Shown: positions 1 to 8,151 of the stretch, piece by piece
Position numbering within the stretch: the first letter of the stretch is position 1
Layout of the letters: every line of letters begins with the position of its first letter
Made by a program: the position numbers and the translations under genes
Notes under the pieces: generated by a model
Seen by the model: the letters and a program-made list of their open reading frames with translations, nothing else
Told to the model about the DNA's origin: nothing
Databases searched by the model: none
Origin: Hyphomicrobiales bacterium
GTDB taxonomy: Bacteria; Pseudomonadota; Alphaproteobacteria; Rhizobiales; Aestuariivirgaceae
DNA: 41,617 bases
Assembly (NCBI GenBank): GCA_025363755.1
Contig: JANYLQ010000010.1
Coordinates: 1-41,617, forward strand
Reading direction: 5' to 3'

Positions 1-126
1 GTCAGTGCGCAAACCGTAATCGGAGAGGCAATGTATAATGCGCGTATGAAAGGGGACTTCGTGTCACGGCGCTTTCTCAAGGAGGTTTCCGGCGAGCTTG
101 TGCGACGAATGCTTGAGCGTGAATGA
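1..126 (+). CDS. C-terminal end of an unknown protein (partial)
   Basis: An open frame enters from the left edge and stops at TGA 124-126, giving the last 41 residues of a protein. The peptide is charged and probably helical (it ends SGELVRRMLERE). It has the composition of a real C-terminus but no motif I can assign. A hairpin follows at 177-195, and the next gene on this strand starts at 380, so it probably ends its own transcription unit. Confidence 0.5.
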   Translation, partial: VSAQTVIGEAMYNARMKGDFVSRRFLKEVSGELVRRMLERE

Positions 127-176
127 CGTCGCAAAAACAAAAGCGGCTAGATCAAAAAACTCGAACCCATGAATTC

Positions 177-195
177 TTCTGGCTTTTGGCCAGAA
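177..195. terminator. Possible weak terminator hairpin
   Basis: A perfect 7-bp stem (TTCTGGC / GCCAGAA) with a 5-nt loop lies about 50 nt after the stop of the gene at the left edge. There is no clear T-tract on either side, so termination is only a guess. The word TGGCCAGA recurs about 20 nt further on. The rest of 127-379 holds nothing I recognise. Confidence 0.3.
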
Positions 196-379
196 ACTTG
201 GTACAAACTGGCCAGAGCCAAAATAAATGCGGCGGCTAAGTTACTGATAAACCTAGGCTAGCCACATGGGGGAGGGACTCCCGTAGGGCGCACCAATTTT
301 CCTTTTGCATTTTATTTTGCCGGGCTAGTATCTCCCCATTGAGGCCTCCAAAGAGGGGCGCATTCGGGAAGAAACATAA

Positions 380-1717
380 ATGCAACTTCGCAAAGCGGCA
401 CATGAAGCCAAACATATCACCGCCACAGAGGCAGCGGCCCTCGTCAAATCTGGCATGTGGCTCGACTTTGGAACTTCGCTTGTTCAACCCAATGAGTTTG
501 ACCGCGCCTTGGCTGCTCGCATCACTGAACTTTCAGATGTAAAAATCCGCCACTGCCTCACCGTCAAACCCCACGCGTTTCTCGATGCCGATCCCGAACG
601 CAAGCATGTGTTGGGTTTGAGCCTGCATTTTTCAGGATATGACCGCAAGCAACATGATGCCGGCCGCTCGCAATATATCCCTGTGAACCTTGGCGAGATT
701 CCTGATTATTATCGCCGCTTCATTAAACCCGTAGATATCGTAATCTTCAAAACCGCGCCGATGGACGCAGATGGTTACTTCAATTTTGGCCCCGCCAATC
801 TTTGGCACCGCGCCATTGTTGAACGCGCCAAGATGGTGATCATCGAAGTAAACAAAAACAATGTTTACGTTCATGGACAAGGCACGGGCGTTCACATCAG
901 TGAAGTTGATTATATCATCGAGGGTGATGATAGCTTTCCAACAGTCTTGCCAAATCCGCCCGTCACAGATGTTGACCGTGCCGTGGCCAAACTCATCGCC
1001 GCCGAAATCGAAGACGGCGCATGTTTGCAGATCGGCATTGGCGGCATGCCCAACGCCGTATGCACAACACTTCTCGATAGCAATGTGAAGGACTTAGGGG
1101 TTCACACCGAAATGATGACAGACGGCATCGCCGAACTGATCAAAGGCGGTCGCGTCACCAACGCATGCAAAAAATTAAACCCCGGAAAAACCATATATTC
1201 ATTTTCGTTGGGATCAGCGGAGCTCTATAAGTTGCTCGACCACAACAAAGATATTCTGGCATATCCGGTTGAATACACCAACTCGCCGCACCTCATCATG
1301 CAGAACGATAAAGTGGTTTCAATCAACAGCACCACGCAGATTGATTTTCATGGCCAAGCGGCATCTGAATCTGATGGCAATCGTCATGTCACCGGCACAG
1401 GCGGGCAGGCGCAGTTCGTGCGTGGTGCATACGCTTCAAAGGGTGGCAAATCATTCATCTGCCTGCCGTCAACCTATGACAAGAAAGGCGAACGCCGCAG
1501 CCGCATTGTGATGAACTTAACAACGGGCAATATCGTCACCACAACACGAGCCGATATTATGTATGTTGTAACTGAATTTGGCATCGTTAATCTGAAAGGC
1601 AAATCGGTGCCTGAGCGTGCGCAAGCACTGATTAGCATTGCCCACCCTGATTTCCGTGAAGATTTGCAGCGCCAAGCTTATGACAACAAATTCATACCAA
1701 GAGGATTCACATTCTGA
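380..1717 (+). CDS. Acetyl-CoA hydrolase/transferase family CoA-transferase
   Basis: A 445-residue protein of the family containing butyryl-CoA:acetate and 4-hydroxybutyrate CoA-transferases, which move CoA between carboxylic acids through a glutamyl-CoA thioester. Visible family marks are the oxyanion loop GIGGMPNAV (residues about 219-227), VHTEMMTDG with the probable catalytic Glu244, GTGGQAQFVRGA, and the C-terminal YVVTEFGIVNLKGKS and ALISIAHPDFR. Length fits the family. The ATG at 380 has a GGGAAGAA ribosome site 6 nt upstream. Its stop overlaps the start of the SDR gene by one base (TGATG), so the two are coupled. Substrate cannot be told from sequence; butyrate- or hydroxybutyrate-like acids are the default guess. 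Confidence 0.9.
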   Translation: MQLRKAAHEAKHITATEAAALVKSGMWLDFGTSLVQPNEFDRALAARITELSDVKIRHCLTVKPHAFLDADPERKHVLGLSLHFSGYDRKQHDAGRSQYIPVNLGEIPDYYRRFIKPVDIVIFKTAPMDADGYFNFGPANLWHRAIVERAKMVIIEVNKNNVYVHGQGTGVHISEVDYIIEGDDSFPTVLPNPPVTDVDRAVAKLIAAEIEDGACLQIGIGGMPNAVCTTLLDSNVKDLGVHTEMMTDGIAELIKGGRVTNACKKLNPGKTIYSFSLGSAELYKLLDHNKDILAYPVEYTNSPHLIMQNDKVVSINSTTQIDFHGQAASESDGNRHVTGTGGQAQFVRGAYASKGGKSFICLPSTYDKKGERRSRIVMNLTTGNIVTTTRADIMYVVTEFGIVNLKGKSVPERAQALISIAHPDFREDLQRQAYDNKFIPRGFTF

Positions 1718-2463
1718 TGTTTGATGATTTGAAAAATAAAGTTGTCGTCATCACAGGTGGTGTCACAGGAATTGGCGGCGCAGCATCGCTAGGCTTTGCC
1801 AAAGTAGGTTCCAAAGTATTCGCTCAATATCTGGGTGGTGGCGAAGAACTCAAAGCCATTGAAGCCGCTGGCATCACCACATTGAAACTTGATCTCACCG
1901 CACGAGATGCACCGCAAGTCTTGATTGACACTGCGATGAAAAAGTTTGGCCGCATTGATGTGCTCGTCAATAATGCTGGAAGCCTTGTGGCCCGCACAAA
2001 TCTCGATGCGCTCACCGATGACTTCATTGATAAAGTGTTTGATCTTAATTGCCGCCAACTGGTTCATTGCTGCCGCCTTGCCGCAGACATTATGAAAAAG
2101 CAAAACAGTGGTAACATCATTAACGTCACCTCTATCGCTGCGCGCAGTGGCGGCAGCGCTGGCGCCAGTGTTTATGCTGGTGCTAAGGGTTTTGTTTCCG
2201 CCTTTACCAAAACCATCGCGCGCGAACTCGCAGACCACAACATCCGTGTCAATTGCGTCTCGCCCGGAACGATCCACACATCATTCCACGACCGTTTCTC
2301 AACCGCAGAAAAACGTGCAGCTACCGCAAAAACCATTCCCATGCAGCGCTTGGGTTTGGCTGATGATTGCACAGGCTCATTCTTGTACCTCGCCAGCGAT
2401 CAAGCATCGTCATACGTCACAGGTCAGATGATTGAAGTTAACGGTGGCCAATTAATGCCATGA
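1717..2463 (+). CDS. Short-chain dehydrogenase/reductase (SDR)
   Basis: A 248-residue classical SDR, an NAD(P)-dependent oxidoreductase of the FabG type. The Rossmann motif is TGGVTGIG (13-20), then NNAG (85-88), Asn111, the catalytic Ser139 in NVTSIAA, and Tyr153/Lys157 in YAGAKG. The end of the chain has SSYVTGQMIEVNGG, usual for FabG-like members. It sits between the CoA-transferase and a cupin gene with 1- and 4-base overlaps, so the three are almost certainly made from one mRNA. The context suggests reduction or oxidation of a hydroxy/oxo acid handled as a CoA ester, which is inference. Confidence 0.92.
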   Translation: MFDDLKNKVVVITGGVTGIGGAASLGFAKVGSKVFAQYLGGGEELKAIEAAGITTLKLDLTARDAPQVLIDTAMKKFGRIDVLVNNAGSLVARTNLDALTDDFIDKVFDLNCRQLVHCCRLAADIMKKQNSGNIINVTSIAARSGGSAGASVYAGAKGFVSAFTKTIARELADHNIRVNCVSPGTIHTSFHDRFSTAEKRAATAKTIPMQRLGLADDCTGSFLYLASDQASSYVTGQMIEVNGGQLMP

Positions 2464-2837
2464 ACTTTGTGACCCGGATGCGCAATAAAAGCCCCGATGC
2501 CCTCGCACCCGATGGATCGGAAGTTCGCGTACTTGCTAGCACCATGCGCGGATCAATGGCTGAATTTCTTTTGCCTCCGGGCAAAATCTCTTTAGCCGTC
2601 GCCCACCATACCGTCGAAGAAGTTTGGTGCTTCACAGCGGGCCAAGGTCAACTCTGGCGCAAAAACGAAAAGGCCGAAGAGATTGTCGAAATCCACCCCG
2701 GCCTCTCAATTTCAATTCCAACCCAAACTCACTTCCAATTCCGAAATGACGGCACCGAAAACTTGGTTGCCATCGGAACCACCATGCCCCCCTGGTCAGG
2801 ACCAGAAGAGGCGTTCCAAGTTGAAGGGATTTGGTAG
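2460..2837 (+). CDS. Small single-domain cupin protein
   Basis: A 125-residue protein that is nearly all cupin barrel. The first cupin motif is seen around AHHTVEEVWCFTAGQGQLW (about 48-66) and the second around HPGLSISIPTQTHFQFRN. Two His residues and a Glu in the first motif and a His in the second could bind a metal. Its ATG overlaps the SDR stop (ATGA). Such proteins act as sugar/acid isomerases, dioxygenases or binding proteins. The precise role is not readable; the operon suggests a part in the same pathway as the CoA-transferase and SDR. Confidence 0.85.
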   Translation: MNFVTRMRNKSPDALAPDGSEVRVLASTMRGSMAEFLLPPGKISLAVAHHTVEEVWCFTAGQGQLWRKNEKAEEIVEIHPGLSISIPTQTHFQFRNDGTENLVAIGTTMPPWSGPEEAFQVEGIW

Positions 2838-2931
2838 TACTATTTGTTTGAATGCCAAGTGTCATTTAGCTGTCATCCAAAATTAATATCAAAACAGCGT
2901 CATATCCGTGATTTTGAAAAGGACGCTAAAC

Positions 2932-3642
2932 ATGAACACGATTTCTCGCCGCTTTGCTATTGCTCTATTGGCTGGCTCAATGATCCTCAGCGCCACGCCA
3001 AGTTTCGCTGAAGATGCTAAACCCTTCGTCACCGATTCCGATGTTGCCTTGATCGATCTCATTCCAATGCCACCAGCCAAAGACAGCGCAACAACTGTGG
3101 CAGAAATTGCTGCTTATCACGCGATGGAAGCCACCCGCACTGAAGAGCAAGCCAAATTCGCCATTGCCGATGATGATGAAACAGTATTCCGGTTTTTGGA
3201 CGGCATGGGTATGAAGCTTGATCCTGCAAACGTGCCAATGACCACGAAGTTTTTTGAACGCGTGGCCGCCACCGAAGGTGCAACAGTCGATCCTGCAAAG
3301 AAGTTTTTCGCTCGCCCGCGTCCACCCTTGGTTGATCCAACCATAAAGCCCCTGATTAAACTATCGTCTTCGGGTTCCTATCCATCAGGCCATGCCACTC
3401 TGGGCATGTTGCTTGGCATTACATTATCAAAAATGATCCCTGAAAAGAAAGACGCGTTCATGGCCCGTGCTGTTCAATATGGCCAAAGCCGCTTTGTGGT
3501 CGGCGTGCATTATGCAAGCGATTTAGAAGCTTCCAAGATGGCAGGATCTGCTGTTGGTAATGCGATGCTGCATAATTCAGAATTTTTAAAAGAAATGGAA
3601 GCTGCCAAAGTTGAACTTCGCGCTGCGATGGGCATTTCATAA
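2932..3642 (+). CDS. Secreted class A (PAP2-type) acid phosphatase
   Basis: A 236-residue periplasmic phosphatase of the vanadium-haloperoxidase/PAP2 fold. Residues 1-26 form a signal peptide (double Arg, hydrophobic stretch, SFA cleavage site). All three phosphatase motifs are present: K-X6-RP (Lys123 to Arg130-Pro131), PSGH (151-154) and SR-X3-G-X-H-X3-D (Ser187, Arg188, Gly191, His193, Asp197). Proteins of this class release phosphate from many organic esters. A GTG at 2908 is also open, but ATG 2932 is preferred because AAAAGGA lies at 2917-2923 and the signal peptide begins there. It stands alone and ends at a hairpin shared with glyoxalase I. Confidence 0.92.
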   Translation: MNTISRRFAIALLAGSMILSATPSFAEDAKPFVTDSDVALIDLIPMPPAKDSATTVAEIAAYHAMEATRTEEQAKFAIADDDETVFRFLDGMGMKLDPANVPMTTKFFERVAATEGATVDPAKKFFARPRPPLVDPTIKPLIKLSSSGSYPSGHATLGMLLGITLSKMIPEKKDAFMARAVQYGQSRFVVGVHYASDLEASKMAGSAVGNAMLHNSEFLKEMEAAKVELRAAMGIS

Positions 3643-3651
3643 AATAATAAG

Positions 3652-3676
3652 GGCCGCAAGATTTTATCTTGCGGCC
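3652..3676. terminator. Bidirectional terminator hairpin
   Basis: An 11-bp perfect stem (GGCCGCAAGAT / ATCTTGCGGCC) with a TTT loop lies between the convergent phosphatase and glyoxalase genes. T-rich sequence follows on the plus side (TTTTAACTTTT), and the minus-strand transcript runs into CTTATTATTTT, so it could stop transcription from both sides. Confidence 0.8.
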
Positions 3677-3728
3677 TAAAGCGTTTTAACTTTTCATCGA
3701 AAAGTCAAAAGTCAGTTGGATCTTAATC

Positions 3729-4151
3729 TCACCAGCTGCCAATATTCGGCATCGAAGCCCAAGGTTCTTGCACTGGCAAATATCCATCATCCTTCTGCAG
3801 CACTTCAATCGAAATCCCGTCAGGTGTTTTAATGAATGCCATGCGGCCTTCGCGCGGTGGGCGGTTGATCACCACACCATGCTTCATCAACATCTCGCAA
3901 TATTCATAGATGTTATCGACTTGATAAGCGAGGTGACCAAAGTTGCGGCCTCCTGTGTATATTTCAGGATCCCAATTGTACGTTAGTTCAACTGGCGTAT
4001 CGGGGCTTTCGGGGCAAGCCACAAACACCAAAGTGAAACGACCTTTCTCGCTCACATTGCGGCGCTGCTCCACAAAGCCAAGCACTCTCGTGAAAAAGTC
4101 GAGGGATTTATCAAGATCCGAAACCCGGATCATGGTGTGCAAATATTTCAT
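3729..4151 (-). CDS. gloA: Lactoylglutathione lyase (glyoxalase I)
   Basis: A 140-residue protein with the compact bacterial glyoxalase I layout. It converts the methylglyoxal-glutathione hemithioacetal to S-lactoylglutathione in the cytoplasm. Family marks are YLHTMIRVSDLDKS, ELTYNW, FGHLAYQVDNIY and IKTPDGISIEVLQ. The four metal ligands fit His5, Glu55, His73 and Glu116. A ribosome site (AAAGGAAATGAA) precedes the ATG. It is a single gene convergent with the phosphatase. Other VOC-fold enzymes are less likely given all four ligands and the ELTYNW motif. Confidence 0.93.
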   Translation of the reverse strand: MKYLHTMIRVSDLDKSLDFFTRVLGFVEQRRNVSEKGRFTLVFVACPESPDTPVELTYNWDPEIYTGGRNFGHLAYQVDNIYEYCEMLMKHGVVINRPPREGRMAFIKTPDGISIEVLQKDDGYLPVQEPWASMPNIGSW

Positions 4152-4485
4152 TTCATTTCCTTTTAAACGAAGAATTCAAATCTCTTATACGAATCAGTGT
4201 TTGGCAAATTGCGAAGCTAAAATGTTGTGAGCCCTGCTAAAAATCAATATGAACTGACAGTTTTTCGAGTTCTCAGAAGCATCAACGCAAATCTACGTTG
4301 CGTTGCACAAAAGAACAAGTACATGAATCAAAATGAGTTTTGAATTTACGCTTGTGTAAAGACTGTGGCTCAGTTGCATTATCAACAACAATTCATAGAG
4401 ATTGCCACATTAGAGTCTGTACAAATCGTTAAGATTTGCGCACATTACTTGTGGTTGGCGAGGAGGCCCTTGTCACGCTGGGGTT
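4152..4485. other. Divergent intergenic region, gloA / cold-shock gene
   Basis: A 334-bp gap without a gene I can support. It holds two small inverted repeats: TTTAC-6-GTAAA at 4345-4360, and CAAATC-5-GATTTG at 4422-4438, about 50 nt before the cold-shock start. The latter could be a leader hairpin in the cold-shock mRNA. A strong AGGAGG at 4461-4466 lies unusually far from the ATG at 4486. I cannot point to a convincing sigma-70 promoter. Confidence 0.5.
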
Positions 4486-5091
4486 ATGGGTTGGGTTAGT
4501 ACAATGGCGGCGAACGAAATCATGCCAGCTGAAGCGGTGCAACAAGCACCACACAGTGGCGAGAATGAACACGGTATAAAAATTATTCGTGTTGATGGCC
4601 TAGTCAAGTGGTTTGACGTGGGCAGGGGGTACGGCTTCGTAATTCCTGATAATGGCTTGCCTGATATTTTGATTCATTTAAGTTGTTTGAAGCGAGATGG
4701 CTTTGACGCGCCGCTTGAAGGCACGCGCGTGGCTTGTGAAGTCGTCGCGCGCCAGAAGGGTTATCAATGCTTGCGTGTTTTGGCAGTTGATCATTCAACC
4801 GCAATTCATCCTGTTGAACGTCCTGCTCGCACGCATAATCCGGTGGTAGCCACTCAGAACTGGGTACGCGCCAAAGTAAAGTGGTTTAATCGTACGCGAG
4901 GTTTTGGGTTTGTGAGCGAAGGCGAAGGGCAAGGTGACATTTTTGTGCACATGGAAATTTTGCGCAAGACTGCCATTGCTGAGTTGATCCCCGAAACTTG
5001 GATCTATGTTCGTTACGGCGATAGCAACCGCGGAAAAATGGCCGCTGAAGTTCGCTTGAGTTTGGACAACGGAATCCCGCTAAGCAACTAG
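4486..5091 (+). CDS. Double cold-shock-domain protein
   Basis: A 201-residue protein with two cold-shock domains that bind single-stranded RNA/DNA. CSD1 (about 38-105) has [13 protein letters not shown] and ILIHLS as RNP1- and RNP2-like motifs. CSD2 (about 125-193) has [13 protein letters not shown] and IFVHMEIL. A short linker joins them, and the N-terminal 35 residues are low-complexity. The two-domain form of about 200 residues is typical of alphaproteobacteria. ATG 4486 is the first start in this frame but sits 19 nt from the best Shine-Dalgarno; ATG 4504 is the alternative. The DUF192 gene follows 36 bp later in the same direction. Confidence 0.92.
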   Translation: MGWVSTMAANEIMPAEAVQQAPHSGENEHGIKIIRVDGLVKWFDVGRGYGFVIPDNGLPDILIHLSCLKRDGFDAPLEGTRVACEVVARQKGYQCLRVLAVDHSTAIHPVERPARTHNPVVATQNWVRAKVKWFNRTRGFGFVSEGEGQGDIFVHMEILRKTAIAELIPETWIYVRYGDSNRGKMAAEVRLSLDNGIPLSN

Positions 5092-5127
5092 TCTCATTTT
5101 TGTCTTAATCTGTGGGTGTGTGGGCGT

Positions 5128-5598
5128 ATGGTGAAGGTTCGGTATCTCATTGTCGCATTTGCGCTTCTGATAATGAACGTCCATTGCAGCGTTTGGGCGC
5201 AAGAACCACCACGAATTGAACCCATCACTATTTCGACCGCAACGGCCTCAACCATGCTTTCAGCAGAAATTGCTGATAATGAAGAATTGCGCCAACGTGG
5301 CCTGATGTTCCGCCATATCTTGCCACCTGATCAAGCCATGCTGTTTGATTTCGAAGTCCCGCGCCCGGCCGCCATGTGGATGAAGAATACCTACATGTCG
5401 CTCGATATGTTGTTTGTGCGTGAAGATGGCACGATCGCAGCTTTGGCCGAAAATACAGTGCCCAAATCACTTGACACAATAAGTGTTCAAGAACCGGTGC
5501 GTGGCGTAATCGAACTTGCAGCTGGAACCGTCAAAAGGCTTTCAATTCATAAGAATGACAAGGTTTTTCACCGTATTTTCAAAACCAAAGAAGAATAG
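5128..5598 (+). CDS. Secreted DUF192 family protein
   Basis: A 156-residue protein with an N-terminal signal peptide (hydrophobic run from about residue 6, ending near VWAQ) followed by one DUF192 domain. Family marks are ELRQRGLMFR, MLFDFEVPRPAAMWMKNT and SLDMLFVREDG. The role of DUF192 is not established. ATG 5128 is chosen over GTG 5116 because the signal peptide starts there. It follows the cold-shock gene closely and tRNA-Pro lies 71 bp downstream, so it is probably co-transcribed with the cold-shock gene. Confidence 0.88.
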   Translation: MVKVRYLIVAFALLIMNVHCSVWAQEPPRIEPITISTATASTMLSAEIADNEELRQRGLMFRHILPPDQAMLFDFEVPRPAAMWMKNTYMSLDMLFVREDGTIAALAENTVPKSLDTISVQEPVRGVIELAAGTVKRLSIHKNDKVFHRIFKTKEE

Positions 5599-5669
5599 TT
5601 GCGTTCTTGGGTTTTTGTGATTAAGCAGCACTTCGCAACGGGCATATTGTTCGCTGCAAATAGAAATGT

Positions 5670-5746
5670 CGGGGCGTAGCGCAGTCTGGTAGCGCACCTG
5701 CCTTGGGCGCAGGGGGTCGCGAGTTCGAATCCCGCCGCCCCGACCA
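5670..5746 (+). tRNA. tRNA-Pro (TGG)
   Basis: A 77-nt cloverleaf with acceptor CGGGGCG / CGCCCCG, anticodon stem CCTGC / GCAGG around loop CTTGGGC (anticodon TGG), T-loop GTTCGAATC and an encoded CCA at 5744-5746. Confidence 0.97.
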
Positions 5747-5774
5747 TTTCTAAAACGCGCATTTGGAGCCAGCC

Positions 5775-6077
5775 ATGCCAGCACGCATTTTTAAACCCGC
5801 CCGCAATGCCATGCAGTCTGGCAAAGGCAAATCCCAAGATTGGACGCTCGAATTTGTACGCGAGGGAGCACCTACGGCAGACCCTTTGATGGGCTGGACT
5901 TCGGGCGACACGTCAACCCAAGTGCGGTTGACTTTCGCGACCCAAGCCGAAGCCGAAGATTACGCCAAGCGCAATAGTATAGCTTACACAGTGACACCCG
6001 TTGCCCCCGTGCGCATCAACAAGAAAGCCTATTCGGATAATTTCAAATACGGCCGCACCACACTCTGGACGCACTAA
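5775..6077 (+). CDS. NDUFS4-like NADH dehydrogenase accessory subunit
   Basis: A 100-residue protein matching the ETC complex I conserved region (NDUFS4 / 18-kDa subunit). Marks are ARIFKPARNAMQSG, WTLEF, PLMGWTSGDT, VRLTFATQAEAEDYAKRN and the C-terminal FKYGRTTLWTH. In mitochondria and alphaproteobacteria this subunit sits on the peripheral arm of complex I and helps stability; here that is by family. ATG 5775 has GGAG 6 nt upstream; an earlier TTG at 5763 is less likely. It lies 28 nt after tRNA-Pro and 26 nt before tRNA-Arg, far from any nuo genes in this window. Confidence 0.92.
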   Translation: MPARIFKPARNAMQSGKGKSQDWTLEFVREGAPTADPLMGWTSGDTSTQVRLTFATQAEAEDYAKRNSIAYTVTPVAPVRINKKAYSDNFKYGRTTLWTH

Positions 6078-6103
6078 CCAAAGAGTGCGAAAACTAAACA
6101 GTC

Positions 6104-6180
6104 GACTCCGTAGCTCAGCTGGATAGAGCAACGGTTTTCTAAACCGTCGGTCACAGGTTCGAATCCTGTCGGGGTCGCCA
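6104..6180 (+). tRNA. tRNA-Arg (TCT)
   Basis: A 77-nt cloverleaf. The acceptor GACTCCG pairs with CGGGGTC (one G-T pair), the anticodon stem ACGGT / ACCGT holds loop TTTCTAA (anticodon TCT), the T-loop is GTTCGAATC, and CCA is encoded at 6178-6180. No integrase or repeated tRNA end is seen, so it is not marked as an integration site here. Confidence 0.97.
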
Positions 6181-6198
6181 ATTCTTGAAAGCCTTCAT

Positions 6199-6411
6199 AT
6201 GACTGTAAAAGACTCAAACGGTGCCGAACTCAAAGACGGCGATAACGTAACCCTCGTCAAGGACTTGAAGGTCAAAGGTGCCAACACCACACTGAAGCGT
6301 GGCACCATGATCAAAGGCATCCGTCTCACCGACGATGAAAACGAAATCGATTGCCGCCACGAAAAAATAAAAGGCCTCGTGCTCAGAACAGAGTTTGTTA
6401 AAAAGGCCTAA
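6199..6411 (+). CDS. PhnA/YjdM C-terminal-domain protein
   Basis: A 70-residue protein equal to the C-terminal domain of the PhnA/YjdM family (VKDSNGAELKDGDNV, VKDLKVKGANTTLKRGT, EFVKKA). The N-terminal zinc ribbon of full-length YjdM is absent, which is common for short family members. PhnA was named for alkylphosphonate use, but that role is not secure. The start is 18 nt after tRNA-Arg with only a weak GAAAG ribosome site. Its TAA overlaps the stop of creA on the other strand by four bases. Confidence 0.85.
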   Translation: MTVKDSNGAELKDGDNVTLVKDLKVKGANTTLKRGTMIKGIRLTDDENEIDCRHEKIKGLVLRTEFVKKA

Positions 6412-6917
6412 GGATTCAAGAACTCCGCGCAATTGGGAGCAGGGCTATTGCCCCAGGGCATGATTGGAACTGTAGAGGTCGAGTTCTGTGGCGAACCGTC
6501 GACGAGCTTATCAGTGTAGCTCAAATAGACCAGAACATTGCGTTTCGGGTCACATCCTCGCACGATGTGCATGGTCTTGAAAAACAACGAACGGCGTTGT
6601 TCATAAATGGCTTCGCCTTGGTCAAACTTTGCGCCAATCGTCACTGGCCCCACTTGCCTACATGCAAGCGAAGTTTCCGAACGCTGTTCAGCAAACCCCG
6701 CCCAGCCGCTCCAGCCACCTTGTTCTGGAACAGTGAAATAACAAGCAACTCCAGTGATTTGCGGGTCATCGATCACGTAAGTTGCGAGCTTGGCATCTGG
6801 CGACAACAGATGGAAAACCGTGTTCTTCTTGAAAATCAATTCGGGGTCATCCTGCGCTAAAACAGCACCCGAAAACCCGAACAACACCAACAACAAAATA
6901 CTCAAGGACTTTAACAT
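6408..6917 (-). CDS. creA: CreA family secreted protein
   Basis: A 169-residue protein resembling E. coli CreA along its length. It has a signal peptide (about 1-21, ending VLAQ), then VFHLLSPDAKLATYVIDDP, ITGVACYF, SLACRQVGP, SLFFKTMHIVRGCDPKRN, YLSYTDKLVDGSPQN and VPIMPWG. CreA function is unknown; it is periplasmic. A GGAG ribosome site lies 9 nt before the ATG. Two features differ from E. coli CreA: extra Cys residues and a C-terminal extension after MPWG. Convergent with the PhnA-like gene, sharing the bases CTAA as both stops. Confidence 0.92.
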   Translation of the reverse strand: MLKSLSILLLVLFGFSGAVLAQDDPELIFKKNTVFHLLSPDAKLATYVIDDPQITGVACYFTVPEQGGWSGWAGFAEQRSETSLACRQVGPVTIGAKFDQGEAIYEQRRSLFFKTMHIVRGCDPKRNVLVYLSYTDKLVDGSPQNSTSTVPIMPWGNSPAPNCAEFLNP

Positions 6918-6972
6918 ATCCGCATCTCCAAAAACCGATCCAGCACCTTAAGTAGGAATTATATCTGGAACT

Positions 6973-8151
6973 TCAAGACTTATTTTGTAATCGGTTAAAG
7001 CCTTGTTTTAAATCAGCAATCAAATCATCAGGGCTTTCCAGCCCAATATGAAAGCGCAGGCATGGCCCTTCAGCGGTCCAATTGGTGGCTGTGCGATGCG
7101 GCTTAAACGGTACCACCAAACTCTCAAAACCGCCCCAGCTATAACCCATACCAAAAAGCTCTAACCCATCCAGCAACTTAGCTACCGCTTCTTCAGACAC
7201 TGGTTTAAGAATAACCGAGAAAAGCCCAGAAGCGCCTTTGAAGTCGCGCTTCCACATTTCGTGCCCGGGCGCATTCGAAAGGGCAGGGTATAAAACCGTA
7301 TCGACCGCACTTTGCCCGCGCAGCCAATCGGCCACAACCAAAGCATTTTTCTGGTGTCGCTCCAGTCGCACATCGAGCGTACGAAGCCCGCGCAAAGCCA
7401 TATTCATATCGTCTGGACCGGCAAACAGGCCGAGCGCTTCATAGGCCGCCTTGAACTGCGGCCAAGCCGCTTCATTGCAGACAACGGAACCCATCATAAC
7501 ATCCGAATGGCCCGCTATATACTTGGTCACAGCTTGCACGGAAACATCGCAACCATGCTCAAAGGCTTTGAAGTAATGTCCGCCAGTCCAAGTATTATCA
7601 ATAATGGCTACTGCCCCATGCGCATGAGCGACGGCCACAATGGCCGGAACATCCTGCACCTCCATGGTTTGCGAGCCAGGGCTTTCGAGATAGATGACTT
7701 TTGTATTCGGGCGCACCAGCGCGGCTATGCCCTTGCCAATCAGTGGGTCATAGAAAGTTGTTTCAATTCCCAGCTTCGTCAACATCGTATCAATCAAACT
7801 TCGGGTCGGCCAATAAACCGTATCGACCATTAACAGGTGATCGCCTGATTTTAAAAACGAAAGGAGTGCTGTCGAAATCGCTGACATGCCTGAAGGCGTA
7901 ACCTTGCACATATGCCCGCCCTCAAGCGTGGCAATGGCTGTTTCCAGCGCGCGCGAGGTCGGCGTGCCAAAGCGGCCATATGAATATTCCAAATGATGAC
8001 GATCATTCAACGTGGCGACATCGGGAAAAAGGAACGTCGAGGCGTGATAGACGCCCGGATTCACCATGCCATGCTCGGCATATTCGCGGCCCACATGGCA
8101 TAATCTTGTGGCAGGTTTCAACTTTGCTAAATTTTTGATTTTTTTGCTCAT
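6973..8151 (-). CDS. metC: Cystathionine beta-lyase (Cys/Met PLP enzyme)
   Basis: A 392-residue PLP enzyme of the Cys/Met metabolism family, which cleaves cystathionine to homocysteine, pyruvate and ammonia. Marks are the phosphate-binding YGR (58-60), Asp185 in AIIDNTW, and the PLP Lys210 in SVQAVTKYIAGHSDVMMGS. The motif GMGYSWGGFESL near the C-terminus is usual for MetC rather than gamma-synthases. The frame stays open to 8220, but ATG 8151 fits the family length and leaves a normal promoter gap. It is divergent from the DEAD-box helicase gene. Confidence 0.92.
   Translation of the reverse strand: MSKKIKNLAKLKPATRLCHVGREYAEHGMVNPGVYHASTFLFPDVATLNDRHHLEYSYGRFGTPTSRALETAIATLEGGHMCKVTPSGMSAISTALLSFLKSGDHLLMVDTVYWPTRSLIDTMLTKLGIETTFYDPLIGKGIAALVRPNTKVIYLESPGSQTMEVQDVPAIVAVAHAHGAVAIIDNTWTGGHYFKAFEHGCDVSVQAVTKYIAGHSDVMMGSVVCNEAAWPQFKAAYEALGLFAGPDDMNMALRGLRTLDVRLERHQKNALVVADWLRGQSAVDTVLYPALSNAPGHEMWKRDFKGASGLFSVILKPVSEEAVAKLLDGLELFGMGYSWGGFESLVVPFKPHRTATNWTAEGPCLRFHIGLESPDDLIADLKQGFNRLQNKS

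Noticed and set aside
1789-2277. 162-residue minus-strand frame inside the SDR gene
   Set aside because: Shadow of a strongly supported SDR; no start signal or domain.
5542-5837. Minus-strand frames with GAAGFELATPCAQG-like peptide
   Set aside because: This is the antisense translation of tRNA-Pro, a well-known false ORF.
6104-6180. tRNA-Arg as an integration site
   Set aside because: No integrase, no repeated tRNA end and no foreign gene content follow it.
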